Shown here piece after piece: positions 12,021-24,179 of a stretch of 64,000 bases of DNA. The DNA comes from Platycnemis pennipes (lineage: Eukaryota; Arthropoda; Insecta; Odonata; Platycnemididae), in contig OW121848.1 of assembly GCA_933228895.1 (NCBI GenBank), forward strand, positions 87,997,470 through 88,061,469, read 5' to 3'. The notes below the pieces were generated by a model. The model did no database searches and was not told where the DNA came from. It saw only the letters and a program-made list of their open reading frames with translations. The translations under genes were made by a program, and so were the position numbers. Numbering within the stretch: the stretch's first letter is position 1; each line of letters opens with the position of its first letter.

Positions 12021-12123
12021 ATATTAATAGAAAGATATTGCAATTTTCCACATATGTAAAAATTTATTTTGACAAAATGAATTTTTACTTCTGTGGAAAA
12101 TGGCAATATCTTTCTATTAATAT
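12021..12123. repeat. Long, near-perfect hairpin (inverted repeat)
   Basis: Arms of 44 bases (12021-12064 and 12080-12123) match at 41 of 44 positions around a 15-base loop. The arms begin and end with ATATTAATAGAAAGATATTG and its complement. The element is AT-rich and lies in non-coding DNA. It may be a foldback MITE or a precursor-sized small-RNA hairpin; the sequence alone does not decide. Confidence 0.85.
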
Positions 12124-15060
12124 GAACGTTTCCACCACATCACACCTGAATTTGGTTTGTTTATTTTTTTTGAATTGAAATTTCTGTGATTTCGTGTTTC
12201 CACTCTCTTACCACTCGCCGCAGGTAATTTTTCGTACGAACAGACTCGCCATTACACCTTTCGAGTTGTGCTCCGTCATTTTTTGATTAAATAGGTGAAT
12301 AAATAGTGCTGAATTTTATCTTACGTTTATTGATCTTAAATGCGAAATAAGGCCTGCAAAATTATTATTACAGCATTATTTTCAGTCGTTATTCTTCACC
12401 ATTGTGACAATTACTTTGTATTCTTGCCTATACAGAAATTTAATTTTCAATAGTGGCCCACCATGTCTCCCAAGTTCAGCGTATATGGTTGATATGATGA
12501 AGTACGCTGTCTTAAACCAGAAAGTTCTTGTTTACTGTAGCGATGCTTCTTTTAACAGGCGCCAATTCCTTAGGCCTGGATATACGTAAAATGTGCATGG
12601 TTGTAAAACCTGGCTTAGCTACATTTTCTCTGTGTGAATATTTGTATCTATCCAGTCTATTTTGTCCATCTAACTTTGCAAACTTAAGTTTGAAATTGGA
12701 TAATATTCTCTCTTTAAGAGGTAGAAAATGAAATATTGGTCGTCCGTTTGGCCATTTTGGGACGCCTCTAAACTTTGGGGGAAAACACTTTGGGGGAGGA
12801 CGGTGAAGATTTGTGGGGGAGTTCCATGATCCTGCTTCCCCCTGGGAGCGGGACGGTGACCCCTGCACCCGTTCTCTCCGCCGATTTCCATTCCCCCAAT
12901 CAGTGGTGAGTGGTGATGATGTCACATCCACAGCCTATAACTCACATTGTGTGGGATTCTTTTTTTCAAGATGAATTAACGAGCGTTTTCGATGATTTAC
13001 GCACAGTGGATAGGAGGGGAGATAAAAAGAGGAGAGGGGCGCATGTCCTCGCTTACCCATCCTCCTCTCGCCCTCCTTTTGCACAAGGTGCCAGAGGGAG
13101 AGCCGCGGTGCATCTGAGGCATTTTCATTCGGGCGTAAAGCGTTTTTTGGACCTGGGGTCGTATTGTAGAAGAGCCGACATGCTTTGCGCATTGCCCAAA
13201 TGAAGTGGAGTGAATTATTCGGGGGCTCAATTGTGTTATTTCCTTTTTAAAAGGATAGGTGTGCTTGTGAGATCCAGTTTCTACATTTTCTCTTCGCATA
13301 AACCACTCCTTGGAGTGGTATGAGAATTGCTAGAGTCTGCATACAGAGGGCATCTCTGGAATCTTATTTATCTCTTCATCCTCTGTTAGCAAATCTGGCT
13401 CGACTGTAATTTTCAATTCCATATGTTCTCCAGTTATTACATCCTTCAGCAATTCCCATGCTCAGTGCAATAATTTTTTATGATGTTTTAAGTTCTTTAG
13501 TTACTATACTTTTCTATAATTTCTTTGCTCTGTACAATTATTCACGATGTTCCAAATCCCATCGTTTTGATGAGTGATTAAGTTTCCCGATGTTACGTCC
13601 GTGAAAACCTGAAAGTACCATTTATCATTACGAAATGGTCCTCTAAAATGAATATAATACGTAACAGTAGAACTGTCGTGTGTCGGTACAACTAAACTGA
13701 TCGAAAAGCCTGCGTGTATCAATTATTTCTGTCTTGGAGGCCCTCAGTGCTACGAAAGTTTCTTAACGAAAATATCAAAGTTCTAGATATATTTACGATT
13801 TTCCTCTTATTCTATTCACCTCAAGAATTCGAGTCAAAGACCTATTAATCCTTTCTTTACTCCCTGTAAGAAGTTGAAAAAATCTGCCTATTAGTACTTC
13901 ATTACATTCGTTACGTTTCTGAGTCCTCGGAAACTGGCTCTTAGCTGCTCATTATCCAGTTTCAGTGGAATACGCCCTTTTCCCTCCTTTTCTATGACGC
14001 TGAAGGATTTGCCGTAAAGTCTACATTCCTTTCACTGTTGATTTCTGTGAGATGGTATGCCAAACGCTATGCTAATAAATCCCGTAGAATATACAGTTTG
14101 TAATCGAGCTCTTTATTCGCAGAGATTCGATCTTCATTCATTTCCTGCAGTGACAACAGTAGGTACTGTTCTCTCAATTACATTTGCTCAAATCTGCAAC
14201 TATCCAAACTTGGCTTTAAAATAGCTATCTTACGGTTTATTTACTTTATAATGATGGATTTTTAACTGTAAGTCCTAAATCTTGGTGATCATTAAATATA
14301 TGATATTATAGGTACGTATTTGTACAAATCTTAACATATGGACCTCAAATCTTCGTTAGTCTCAATCACTGATCCCCTCGGGACTCACAAGAATTTTTCT
14401 GCTGCAGCATTGATATATTTGGCTTATCTATTTGTGATTGCGGGGGTAAAATAAACTGTTTAAGACATTTTAAAGACTTAGAGCTTTTTTAATTGAAGTT
14501 GGTCCGAGACAAGAAATAACAATCCTTGTCTATATTACATGCTCTTTTTTTCAGGCTTGATCCGAACATTATTTGACTTTATTGACCTTATGACACTCAG
14601 ACATGCCCTACTGATAAAATTAACAGTTTCAGGCGTAAACTTCTGGAAATTCAACATCATAAGGAAATACTAAGTTTTACTTCCAAGTGATGCCCTACTG
14701 ACTAATCATGCACCGTAATATCTTTCACGTTTTTAAAAATAACTATTTTTGAAAATATTTTGACGTAGCGGCGTATGTACTTTCTCGTGTTCCTTCTCAA
14801 GTTAACCTTTTAAATTGCTCAGAGCGTTGATTCCAAATGGTTGGGAAGAGTGTCTAATGAGGTAATAATGTTTTCTTGAGTGATAAAAGCTTTACTTCAC
14901 TAATTTGGGAGGAGGTTTGCATAGGAAAATGCTCTCCCGCTGTAATTATGTCGTAATCATAAGAAATTAGTCCGCACCCTTTAAGCTGGATTTTATTCAA
15001 GTAAGGTACAAGTGTGGCCTCTCAAGTGTGAAATGATAATCGTGTTGTTATCTTTATCTT
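12124..15060. other. AT-rich non-coding stretch
   Basis: No supported gene. A possible acceptor (CTCTTTTTTTCAG) at 14542-14554 is followed by about 38 open codons in one frame, too weak to call. A CpG-containing patch at about 12770-13160 shows no protein-like frame. Confidence 0.5.
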
Positions 15061-15086
15061 GACATCATTATTATTGGACAGCAATC

Positions 15087-15338
15087 CTAGGATTGGTTTG
15101 ACGCAGCTTTCCACTCTATTCTTCTGTCGGCCAACCTTTTCATTGTGACGTAATTCTTCTCTTTTACATCCCTCACTACCTGTTCCATGTATCTCATACG
15201 AGGCCTACCTTTTCCATTCCTCCCGTTCACTTTTCCCTCGACGATTGTCTTCATCAGGCCATCGTGTCTCAAGGTATGGCCGATTAAGTTTTCCTTCCTT
15301 CTTTTTAGAGTCGTCAGCAGACTTCTCTTTTCTCCCAC
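15087..15338 (-). pseudogene. LINE ORF2 C-terminal fragment
   Basis: 83 codons equivalent to the end of the protein encoded at 32023-32337. Shared words include GEKRSLL, RHDGLMKTIVEG and NGKGRPR. It is separated by disrupted sequence from the reverse-transcriptase part of the same copy. Confidence 0.88.
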
Positions 15339-15624
15339 TCTTCTTAAGACTTCCTCTTAACTTATTCGGTCGAACCATTTAATCTTCATCATTCTTCGTA
15401 GCACCACATTTCGAATGCTTCTGCCCTTTTCTTCTCCGCTGCTGTCATCGTCCATGCCTCACTGCCGTAAAGAAACATGCTCCAGATGTATGTTCTAATG
15501 AATTGTTTCCTTACTTTACGCTTGTATTTTCAGCTGTAAGGAGATTCTTTTTTAGGTAGAATGCCCTCTTTGCCTGAGCTATTCTAATGACTATTTCTTT
15601 CTTGCTTCGTTCATCGTTAGCTAC

Positions 15625-15963
15625 TCAGCTTCCTAGGTAACAGAACTCTTTCACCTCTTCCAGTTTTTGTTTTCCTAGTTTGACTTTGGTTTTGGCCTCT
15701 TTTTTCCTGCTGCTAATTAATATCTTAGTCTTCTTCTTATTTATCTTCAGCTGATATCTGGCCATTGTCCTTTCCATGGTTACTACAATCTTGTTCAGAT
15801 CCATCTCTGTCTCTGCTATGACTGCAATGTCATCAGCGAATCGCAGCATCCTTATTTTTTCTCTGTGGATAGTCACTCCAGAAGACTTTTCTTTGATTTC
15901 ATTGGTGGCTCTCTCGATGTAAATATTAAAAATTACGGGAGACGGCGCACAACCTTGTCTCAC
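15625..15963 (-). pseudogene. LINE reverse transcriptase fragment
   Basis: 112 codons open with the GCAPSPVIFNIYIE motif at the start and RFADDIAVIAE at about residues 41-51, the polymerase active-site box of non-LTR elements. The frame also continues upstream beyond the nominal first codon, giving matching reverse-transcriptase sequence (EEAIIRKGVRQG). It lacks endonuclease and is disrupted downstream. Confidence 0.92.
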
Positions 15964-16060
15964 TCCTTTCCTTATTATTGCCTCTTCGCAGCTGGGTCTA
16001 GATTTAATTACAGCTACTTGGTTTTTATTATCTTTACATATTATAATTTTTGAGGTAAGC

Positions 16061-17000
16061 TCTTGTCTACGAACAAGTGCAGCAGTGAGATTGAGAAAGT
16101 TGTGGATTGTTCAAAATTCTTCTTACCCAAGTTGGTTCTCAACTCTCATCCCTTGGAAGGTTTTTCTGCCCACCCCTGACTCTGGCGGTTTGTTAGTATG
16201 AACGTCCACCCTCAAAATTTTTGCGTACCCGCCCCATTCATGTGAAAACTTTGATCGTGATTATTTTTTTCGTGAGCCTCAGGCGAGTCCTTTTTTCTCT
16301 AGCGGCATGTAAATTTTGCTATAAGGTAAGCCTCACATGATCCCTCGCCGTAAAAAAAATTCGGAACGTGTGTGTACGTTCGAATTTGTCCCTAAAAGAT
16401 TGCGCTTTTCCCCAGCGTTAAGAACGCGGATTTGAAGCTACATGTTACTTTTTTTTGTTTCAAAAACGTCGTTTTACGAGGGGGATTTTCGTGCATCTAA
16501 TCCATCGCGCGGGTGGGTTTCCGAGAGCCGAGGCAGAAATAACGTGTGACAGTAACGATGGCTGTTAAAAACGGAGAATAATTCCGCGGATTATTTACAA
16601 AAACTGCAGGCTGGGAGGGAAGCGAATGGACGCTAGTGGTAGCATGGACAAAGAGAGGGAAAAATGGGAGGAAGAGAGGGAGAGAGTGAAAGGTTTGGGA
16701 AGAGAATTTGAAAAGAAGTACACGCAGGGCGGGAAAAGTAGACTTCCATAAAATGTGGAACCTTGCGGAATATATATCCTCTCATAGAATTTCTGAATTG
16801 TTGAAAAAAATATTGTTTTAAGACCGTTCGTCATGCGGAGGGGCTGATTTTATCGTGCGAAACGTTTGATTAATTACATATTTGTACTTGCTAATTGTAT
16901 CTGCTCTTCATGAGTGTGATTTGCAACCCTGTAAAATACGCCCACTAATTCCCACATCATCCCTGCGGAGATCCGACAATGGAGAGAATAGGTTGGGTCA
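16061..17000. other. Non-coding stretch
   Basis: No supported gene. From 16440 to 16620 mixed-composition sequence contains several homeodomain-like AT cores next to CpGs and could be regulatory, but this is only an impression. Confidence 0.4.
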
Positions 17001-18020
17001 GAGCGCGAGAAGGAGTGGTGGCGGGAGGGAGGGAGGGGTGGGAGGGACAGGCGGATCCCCCTCATCACCGCACCCCCCTTGCGCTCATCCATGCCCCGCC
17101 GCGTCTTTCCGTTAAATGGGTAATGATGTGGTTTTCGGCAGACAGGATGCTTTAAAGGATCCCTTGCCATTTTTATTCATCCCGGAAAGATGAGAACGTG
17201 GGAAGCGGAGGAGTTTTTATTCGGGACGGGGCGGGAAAGGATTTCGCGGAGCAGTGGGAAGTTTTTCTCCCGAAGCGGAGGGAGCGGATGGAGAAAAGGG
17301 GGAGGCTGGAGCGAGAGCGGGTGGTGTCAGATCCACTTGAAAGGGCGGATTGGAGGGTTTGGAGAAGGGGTTGGGTGTGAGAGAGGGGCTAGGGAGCAGA
17401 GGGTGGTGCGGCGGTGGCGAAAGGGGAAAATGACCACGAGAGATAAGCCCACGTCACCGGTGGAGCTGCGCCCGGAATACATTAGGGTGCAAATGCATGA
17501 AATGTCGATTCCCCTCGTGTCCTCCCCCTCCCACCACCTCCCCTCTCTTTCATTTTCCTCCCTCTCCCCTCCCCCCCCCCATCCATCGCTTTTGTCGGGG
17601 TCACGTATATCGGAGTAGAAGGGGTTGGAGGGAGGGGGAGGGGTGAAGAGTGAGATATGCAAATGGTGACAGGAGGACTCATTCGGGCTGGGCTCTAGCA
17701 TTTCGGAAATGCGTCATTTGCATATCAATACACTTTTAATCCCGCTCAGGTATCTTCCAATTGCGCCCGGCTGCGTGGGGAGGAGGGTCTTCCTGAGTGA
17801 AGGAGGCGAGATCGCGTCCTTTTCGGGGGGTGGGATGATCCGGAGGATGGTCGGGGCGAAGAGTAGCAGTGCGGCCCGCCCGCGGTGTTGGAATGAGAGC
17901 GTGCTTGTAAGGGGGCTGCTCCGGTGTGGCGGGGGAACTGAACCCAGGGCGGAACCTCTCGCGGTCTGTCCGGCGTGGATGAATCGGGGAACATCATTTG
18001 CTTATCCCTACGTGCCGTAT
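17000..18020. other. GC-rich island with purine/pyrimidine segregation
   Basis: The plus strand is G/A-rich at about 16990-17040 and 17185-17440, C/T-rich at 17515-17590 (including ten C at 17571-17580), then G-rich again to 17990. CpGs are frequent. Open frames overlap on several frames and are low complexity. Two POU-octamer motifs lie inside. Confidence 0.6.
17655..17725. promoter_or_regulatory. Inverted pair of POU-octamer motifs
   Basis: ATATGCAAAT at 17655-17664 and its exact complement ATTTGCATAT at 17716-17725 form a 10-bp inverted pair. Each contains the perfect octamer ATGCAAAT/ATTTGCAT recognised by POU-domain factors in animals. Binding is inferred from motif only. Confidence 0.4.
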
Positions 18021-18408
18021 TAATGTTTCCGCTCTGAGCAGCTCTCGTACTCGTTAAGTATTTCTAAAGGAAAAAAAAACTCCGGGATGGGGAATCAAAG
18101 AGCGAATCTGTGGATTTCCGATAACCAAATACAAAGACTTTGAACTTCTACAGGATATTTAATTCCTAAAAGTTGTATTTTCTTTTGTATCTACTGAAAC
18201 TAGTTTTCATGCACCATTTCGGTCCGTTTAGAATGCTACTCGTAAGGTGAAGTGAGATGTGCTGAAGGTGCTGTCCACGATCAAATTGTCTTCTCTCGTG
18301 TCTTATTATCTGTTTCATTGCGCCGCTTCCACCTTACGAGTTCCATCACATAAGGCCCGTGGAGGTATGATAAGCACTCCCTCTAAATCCTTTAATTATT
18401 GCATTTTA

Positions 18409-18469
18409 AATCACAAGTCTTGGTCAGCGCTGAAGTTTGCGGTTTGATCCTAAACCAAGACTTGTGATT
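18409..18469. repeat. Perfect 16-bp hairpin
   Basis: AATCACAAGTCTTGGT (18409-18424) and its exact complement (18454-18469) flank a 29-base loop. The 61-base unit is about the size of an insect pre-miRNA, but no conserved mature sequence is recognised. Confidence 0.8.
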
Positions 18470-18820
18470 CACTTCCGATATAGAAGACCTTTCCCTTCGG
18501 TATTTTTCAATGTATACCGTCCTCGTGGGATCCAGTGCGCGAAGCTGAAGATTTTTTAGGGTCTTCGTTATTCCTCGTCAGTCTTGGCATGAGGGTGAGG
18601 TTGAGAGTATTCATTTTCGGCAGGGACTGCGTTGCGCGGTCAATAATGTCTCCTGAATTGTTGTTAAGAATATTCTCTCCTTTAGCTATGTAAAAATTCA
18701 TTCAAGGCTCTGATTCTTTCATTCACTGATCCTCTTAAAAGCGGGAGGATTATTTTTTCGGCGCTGGTAAAAGTAGCTTAGTTTGTCGAAAAGAGCATAC
18801 AATTTTTCTTCTCTTTTTAG

Positions 18821-18994
18821 GACCGAATTTGTATGGAGGCTAGGGAGCGTGAACGTTCAACCTCAAAGACTCCATTGTCGAGGTCCCAGAGTGAAAATTG
18901 GGGCATCGAAGCCGCGTGGGCAGAGTGTAGGATAGCGGATCATAGGGCGCTGTGCTCAAATCCGGGTGTGCCCTCTTTGGACGCCGCTAACTGA
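18821..18994 (+). CDS. Candidate terminal coding exon, unknown protein
   Basis: A strong acceptor (AATTTTTCTTCTCTTTTTAG) precedes it. Read in phase 0, 57 codons are open and end in TGA at 18992-18994. The N-terminal half is polar and charged (MEAREREERS-like: RICMEARERERSTSKTP). Phase 0 agrees with the donor of 8935-9021, so these could join across a 9.8-kb intron. Against this, the second half overlaps a stretch with a tRNA-like B box (GCTCAAATCC), so part may be SINE-derived, and the exon could belong to nothing. Function unknown. Confidence 0.3.
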   Translation, partial: DRICMEARERERSTSKTPLSRSQSENWGIEAAWAECRIADHRALCSNPGVPSLDAAN

Positions 18995-20235
18995 AGTCCC
19001 GAGATACGATTTTCTGGTAGTCGGAACCTGGTCGGGAAGATGTGAGTGACCAGGCGAAAGCAACTGAACCTCAATGTGAATCGGTGTATTTCACCCTCCT
19101 CTCATTCTGATTAAAGGCCAGCGGTGCCTCATCCGCTTAAAGAAATACTTGTTAATCAATGAGTACATGGTCACTGGAGATGGCCTATGAAGTGGAAGTT
19201 TTTCAAAAACATTTCCAGTCAGTTATATCTCTTTGGTTTTACATATTTACCGCATGTTTTTTTATGTCGAAGTAATCATATGGACAAAAAACGTTTTAAA
19301 TTTATATGAAGCGATTTTAAGGGTTTTGGAACATGATATTAGAAAAGGGACATTAAAAAATTCTAATGGTTTTTGGTTTCCGGAAAAGGAACAACACTAA
19401 CCAATTAATGATTGGCTGTTGTAATAATTGTGACTTTTTTTAAAACATTTTTAAGTAACATATTATTTCATTAACACATGCTCCTGCAGTCGCTCTGGGA
19501 CACGGATGCACTTATTCGAGTGTACCCAAATAAAAGGAGATGTCGGAAGCACATAATCCTGCTGTAATAATCAGTATTCTCGTACACGGGAAAGAGATTT
19601 TGCAAGGCATGCTGTCATTGATTATTATTATAATCGTGGGATTAGCGGTTGAATTAATTTTACAGGGAAAATTCAATGTCTCCGTGAGGGAGGCTTCGTC
19701 GCTATTGCGTTTATCCTTACAACCCAATGATTTATTTTGAAGTACCGTATATGACACTATATTAAAAATACGGATGAAGAGATAGCGGAAGTCAAGAGGA
19801 AGTATGTGGGCGAAAAGGAGAAATATGAAGTTACAAAGTTTTAAAGGGATCTTCCGTAAATTTCTTGATAATTGACATCCTTGCAGGTTTCTGGCTGTGG
19901 AATATTACCCCCCTCCCCCTCGCAAATTTAATCGATGGGGGACGCACTGCGGAGCAGATGATTTTCCGAGACGCTCTCCTCCTCCACGATAAATTTCCTC
20001 TCACGGTGGCCGGGAGGGGAGATGGAGACAAAAAAAGACTCAAGCCGCGCTCGTGCTTTCCTCGCGCGCGCGGGCGCTCTCTCTCAAAAGACGCCGGCAT
20101 TACCCCGGGACGGGATCTTATCGCGAGACTCGGGTGAAAACCACAAAACCTTTTAAAAGTTGTAAATTAATGTCACACTCATTAGCGGGTAATATATCGT
20201 CATTGCGGCCAAACTTCTTCGGTTACGTGTGTAAT
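18995..20235. other. Non-coding stretch
   Basis: No supported gene. Around 19865-20230 sequence becomes CpG-containing with AT cores (TTAATGTCACACTCATTAGCGGG) that could be a regulatory element. Open frames at 19540-19740 and 19865-20137 look like chance. Confidence 0.4.
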
Positions 20236-20239
20236 GTTT

Positions 20240-21345
20240 CTCGGCCGCACGCCTTCGGGTGGGATATGTGGGGAGTGGGTGGGTGGGAACGGGGGGTGGG
20301 TGGTCTTCGGGGTAGGCGATATTTTGATACGGGGGTGGGAGCGGGAGAAGCGGGGGAATAAGAGAAGAAGACCGGGGGGGTGATAGTCACGCCGCACACC
20401 CTGCGCCGTAATTCCCGCGACAACAGCTTCGTCTTACCGTTAACTCGGCGCTAACTCCTCCATTCCGGCAAATTTTGGCGCCATATATTAACGGGGAAAG
20501 CCCTTAAATAAGGCAAAAAACACACGCCACCTCCTCATGGGCTGGGAGGAGACGAGGGATGGGGGATGAGTGTCGGGGATGAGGCGATGGTTTTGGGATT
20601 GCGCGAGGGGCCGGAGGGCGAGGTGTGGGGGAGGGGGTGAGAAGGTGGGGGGCGAGATAAAGGGCGAAAGAGGGAGGGATGGATGGATATCGGGGGTGGA
20701 GAAGGGGTTTCTTTGGGTCGAGTCGACTATCGCGGAGGGGGATGGCTGTAGGATGGGAAACATCAGTAATTAGGAAAGCACGGAGTCTTGTTTATTGCCC
20801 CCTCCCCAAAGGACCGCCACTTCATAAATCAGTGTCCTTTTTCTTTGGGCTGTGCTGGGCGGGTTTAAAGCAGCGGCGGCGGGAGCAGACGGGAAGGTAG
20901 GAGGATCCGAGCTCGGGGCGTAGAGAGAGGCGGGGGTGTAAATAGGGAAGAGGAATCTTTGGGGGATAGGTGAATACGGGGAGGATGGGTAAAGGGATTT
21001 CGCATGGAGGAGGGTGTTGTGGAGGAAGGTTTCTGGTGTGTTGGCGCCGGAGTGGAAGGGTCGAGGAAATAGGGTGTGGCGGAGGGTCGAAAGGTAAGTA
21101 AGGGAAGGTGGGCCGGTCGGAAGGTGGTGGGTGGTGCCCCGGCGCGGGATTCGCTTGCTTCTTTGTGCACCCGAGGGAATCCGCGGGATGTAGGAGGACG
21201 CCAAAAGCGCGATAGTTTGGAGAGGGTTTTAGTAGAGCAAAAGAGAGATGCTTGAGGCAGATAGGACTTGAGGGATAGGTGGATGGAGTGGAACCCTTGA
21301 GCCCGCGAGGATTTGAACTGAGAACTGGAGGGTGGAACAAATCTG
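20240..21345. other. G-rich island
   Basis: About 1.1 kb in which the plus strand is strongly G-rich. Frames of 100-170 codons on the minus strand are Pro/Ser/Thr/His-rich low complexity and overlap in three frames, so they are not called as genes. GAGGATTTGAACTGAG at 21308-21323 resembles a tRNA B box on the minus strand. Confidence 0.6.
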
Positions 21346-24175
21346 CGACTTGTCTTGGAGGGGAAGGCCGTGTAATAAATATAGGAATAAAATTTTAAGG
21401 CCTATAATATATCCGTTTCCTCAGCGATTACTCTCGCACTTTTGTTTTTACCTGTCACATCTCTGTTAGCCCGTGTGCCTGCCCATGGAATGTCAATACC
21501 CCACTCGTACGCCCTTCTGATGACCTCCTGGTAGAGTCATCGTCAAGCTCGTTTTATATTACATCCTTATCAATTAATAATAGTCCATGTAATCAAAATG
21601 TGGAGTTAGGATCGCAATTAAATCCATAGCAGATCCAATCTTATAAGACACGTCGATTAAAATTTGTGTATTCTTTTGCAAACATGCCAAAGCCGTCGAA
21701 AATAAAAAATAGACAATATACTGTTGAACAATGAAAGAAAATATTTGATAGTTACTGCATTAATATGAGGTGGCTGATGTAGCGTCATTATTATCTAGTC
21801 AGAGAAAATGGTCGTTATCAGCTAAGGAATCGAAAATTTCTTTTGCCGAGCGGCAAGTAGGACTTAATGGCGAATTGGACTGCCGTGGATGGATAGAATT
21901 CGTCTTCAAGTATTGAGCACTCGATGGAAAGCTCTTATAATAGAGCAGCAAGGAAGTAGACTTGTCAGGTGAGTTCATCGAGTCGCTTGTCGACATATGT
22001 GGCGTGGGGTGGACTCACGGTGGTGACTTGAGATGAAGGAATCCCTTCGAATACATTATCTGCGAGGTCGGCGATGACATCCAAGGGAAGATTCTGGCAC
22101 GTCGCTGTCACCATTAGTACAGGGTTGGGCAGGCGTCCGCTCCAAGGACGGAATCGGGTATTACTTGTATTCCAACTAAGCGACGCATGTAGCTCAGGAA
22201 CTGAAATACTTTATGATCTCCCATCTCGGCATACGTACAGAGTTGCCGTATTTATTCCTCTTGGGACGCAAATACGCGACTTCCTAATTCCGCCGTAAGT
22301 TTTTCATATCTTCCATCGGTATTGAGGGCTCGTAATAGGGTACTATCTGGGGAATTTTATGATTAAACTTCCCTTTGTCGGAGGTTCGTACTGCGATTGA
22401 GCGCAAATTCACTCACAACTTGGACAATCTATAAACTCGAATTTTGGACGGCGGAAGGCGGACGGCCACGCAATCGACATAGGCAAAATTTGACTCTCTG
22501 CTGCGATTTCTGTAGCTATTGCTGGAGGACCTTGCACTGCTTCTACAGTAAATCATATTTCGAGTGGAGTTCATTCTCTTCCGGCATCTTGCACTCCGAT
22601 GGGGTCACCAAATGCGAAGTTTTATTGGAGTTAGTTGCTTCTACATCTACATGTTAACTTGCGATCCGCTTAGGGCGTTTGTGAAGGTTATAAACCACCA
22701 GCCGTTAAGTTGAGTTTAGTTGAAACATTTTGGTAATTAATAATGAAGTATGATATTTGTTCTGTGTGCTTGAAATGATTTTACTTTTTTTTGCGTTACA
22801 TACTTGTATTGTGCGTGGGAAAAACGAATTCTTGATTAGGTCTTTACGACAGTTGATTTTTCTTAATTTGTCGTTTGTGACTGCCCTGATCATGTAGTGT
22901 GGGGGTAAACAAACGTTAGAAGTTTCAGATTCGGATTCCGTGTTTTGAACTTCAAGTAATTTGAATCTAACGAACAACCATCTGGTCTCTATGATTTCCC
23001 AAACTAGCTCTGCCATTTGAATGACACTCTCTCTACACCCATACGAGTTTGTTACAAAATACGGTGCTTTTCTTTATACCTTATTGAGTTCCCGAAGTAA
23101 ATATTTACTCGTTGTATTCTAGATGCTTGAGTCATGCTCCAGGTGAGTTCATACAAGCGCCAAATAAAATCTTTCCTACACTTTTCCGTTTGAACACTTT
23201 CCTACAGTTCATTTGATATATCCCAGTCTCGTGAGCACTGTGCCACAGACACATCGAATATGTACCTTCCACAGTAGATTTGAAGTAAGAGTGAAACCTA
23301 GAAAATAATAAATAGACTCTGTAAGCTCGACTGATGAAAGGTTCTATTACCCGGCCGAAGCCGTATAATATACACTCGGATTCTCCTTGTGGAACATTCT
23401 CAAATCGAAGACTCTCCGTGACTCACGGGTCCTCAACGAATCGAAAACATTCGTCCAGAGAATGCCGCATGTGGCTGACGACTGCCATAGTCGGGCCTGG
23501 AACCAAATTCGCTTCTGAAGTCCAACTCACCTCTGGCCCCCAAATCGCAACTACTTCATTCCATTGAGTTGAAAAAAATCTCTGTAGTTTTCGGAAATAT
23601 TGGACGCCATAAAATTGTTCTTGCCCTCATCAGACATCTATCCTTTCCGATTATATCGAAAACATACATACAGTTGTGCCATCTACGAAAATTAGTGGAG
23701 AAAGGAGGAGTTCTTGTTGCGAAAATGGGTAATAATATTTTCCACCATCGTTTAAAACTGTGACGTAAATGGCATATTTTTCAGCCATTAGTTCAGTTTT
23801 ATGAAAAATAATTGTAAATTTAGTAATATCGATGTGCGTGAGTGTTAATGTTTTGTGTATAGCAAAAATAGTCGTATCTTTGGTATATTTGGATTCAGAC
23901 GACATACATATTCAGTCGGATGACTTTCACGCATCAAATATGTCCTTGCCAGATGATGATTACTCTACCACCCTCATCATTATTACAGAGGAAGAGAAGC
24001 TTTTCTTTACTTCCCCCTGATTGTTGACTATTGCGCCCATAAAATAGCGGACAGAATCGCTTTGTTTTCTTATTTTAGTTCCCCATCGTTCTGTGAACGC
24101 TTCGGTGTCCTTGTACAAAATTTTGTTATTTACACATCGTGTGAGGGTTGGATGAGGAAAATAGCGTGGGCGAAC
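21346..24175. other. AT-rich non-coding stretch
   Basis: No supported gene, repeat or RNA. Short frames at 22074-22298, 22397-22657 and 22705-23016 lack protein-like features and convincing splice sites. Confidence 0.5.
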
Positions 24176-24179
24176 GAAA

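Larger units (their letters stand above)
15066..16060 (-). mobile_element. LINE fragment, reverse transcriptase to 3' end
   Basis: Read on the minus strand, the element starts near 16050 within reverse transcriptase (KGVRQGCAPSPVIFNIYIE-type motif), carries FADD near 15830-15840 as the catalytic box, and continues broken to a C-terminal segment at 15087-15338 (EKRSLL, GRPRMRYMEQVVRDVKE). The C-terminal part closely matches the copies at 9.4 and 31.8 kb, so they belong to one family. Stops and frame breaks lie between 15340 and 15625. The 3' tail is ATT/ATC-rich. The 5' border is approximate, and no convincing target-site duplication was found. Confidence 0.9.

Noticed and set aside
14555..14675. 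Possible terminal exon after CTCTTTTTTTCAG
   Set aside because: About 38 open codons only, wrong phase for the plus-strand candidate gene, AT-rich background.
20822..21340. 172-codon minus-strand frame
   Set aside because: Pro/Ser/His-rich low complexity in a G-rich island.
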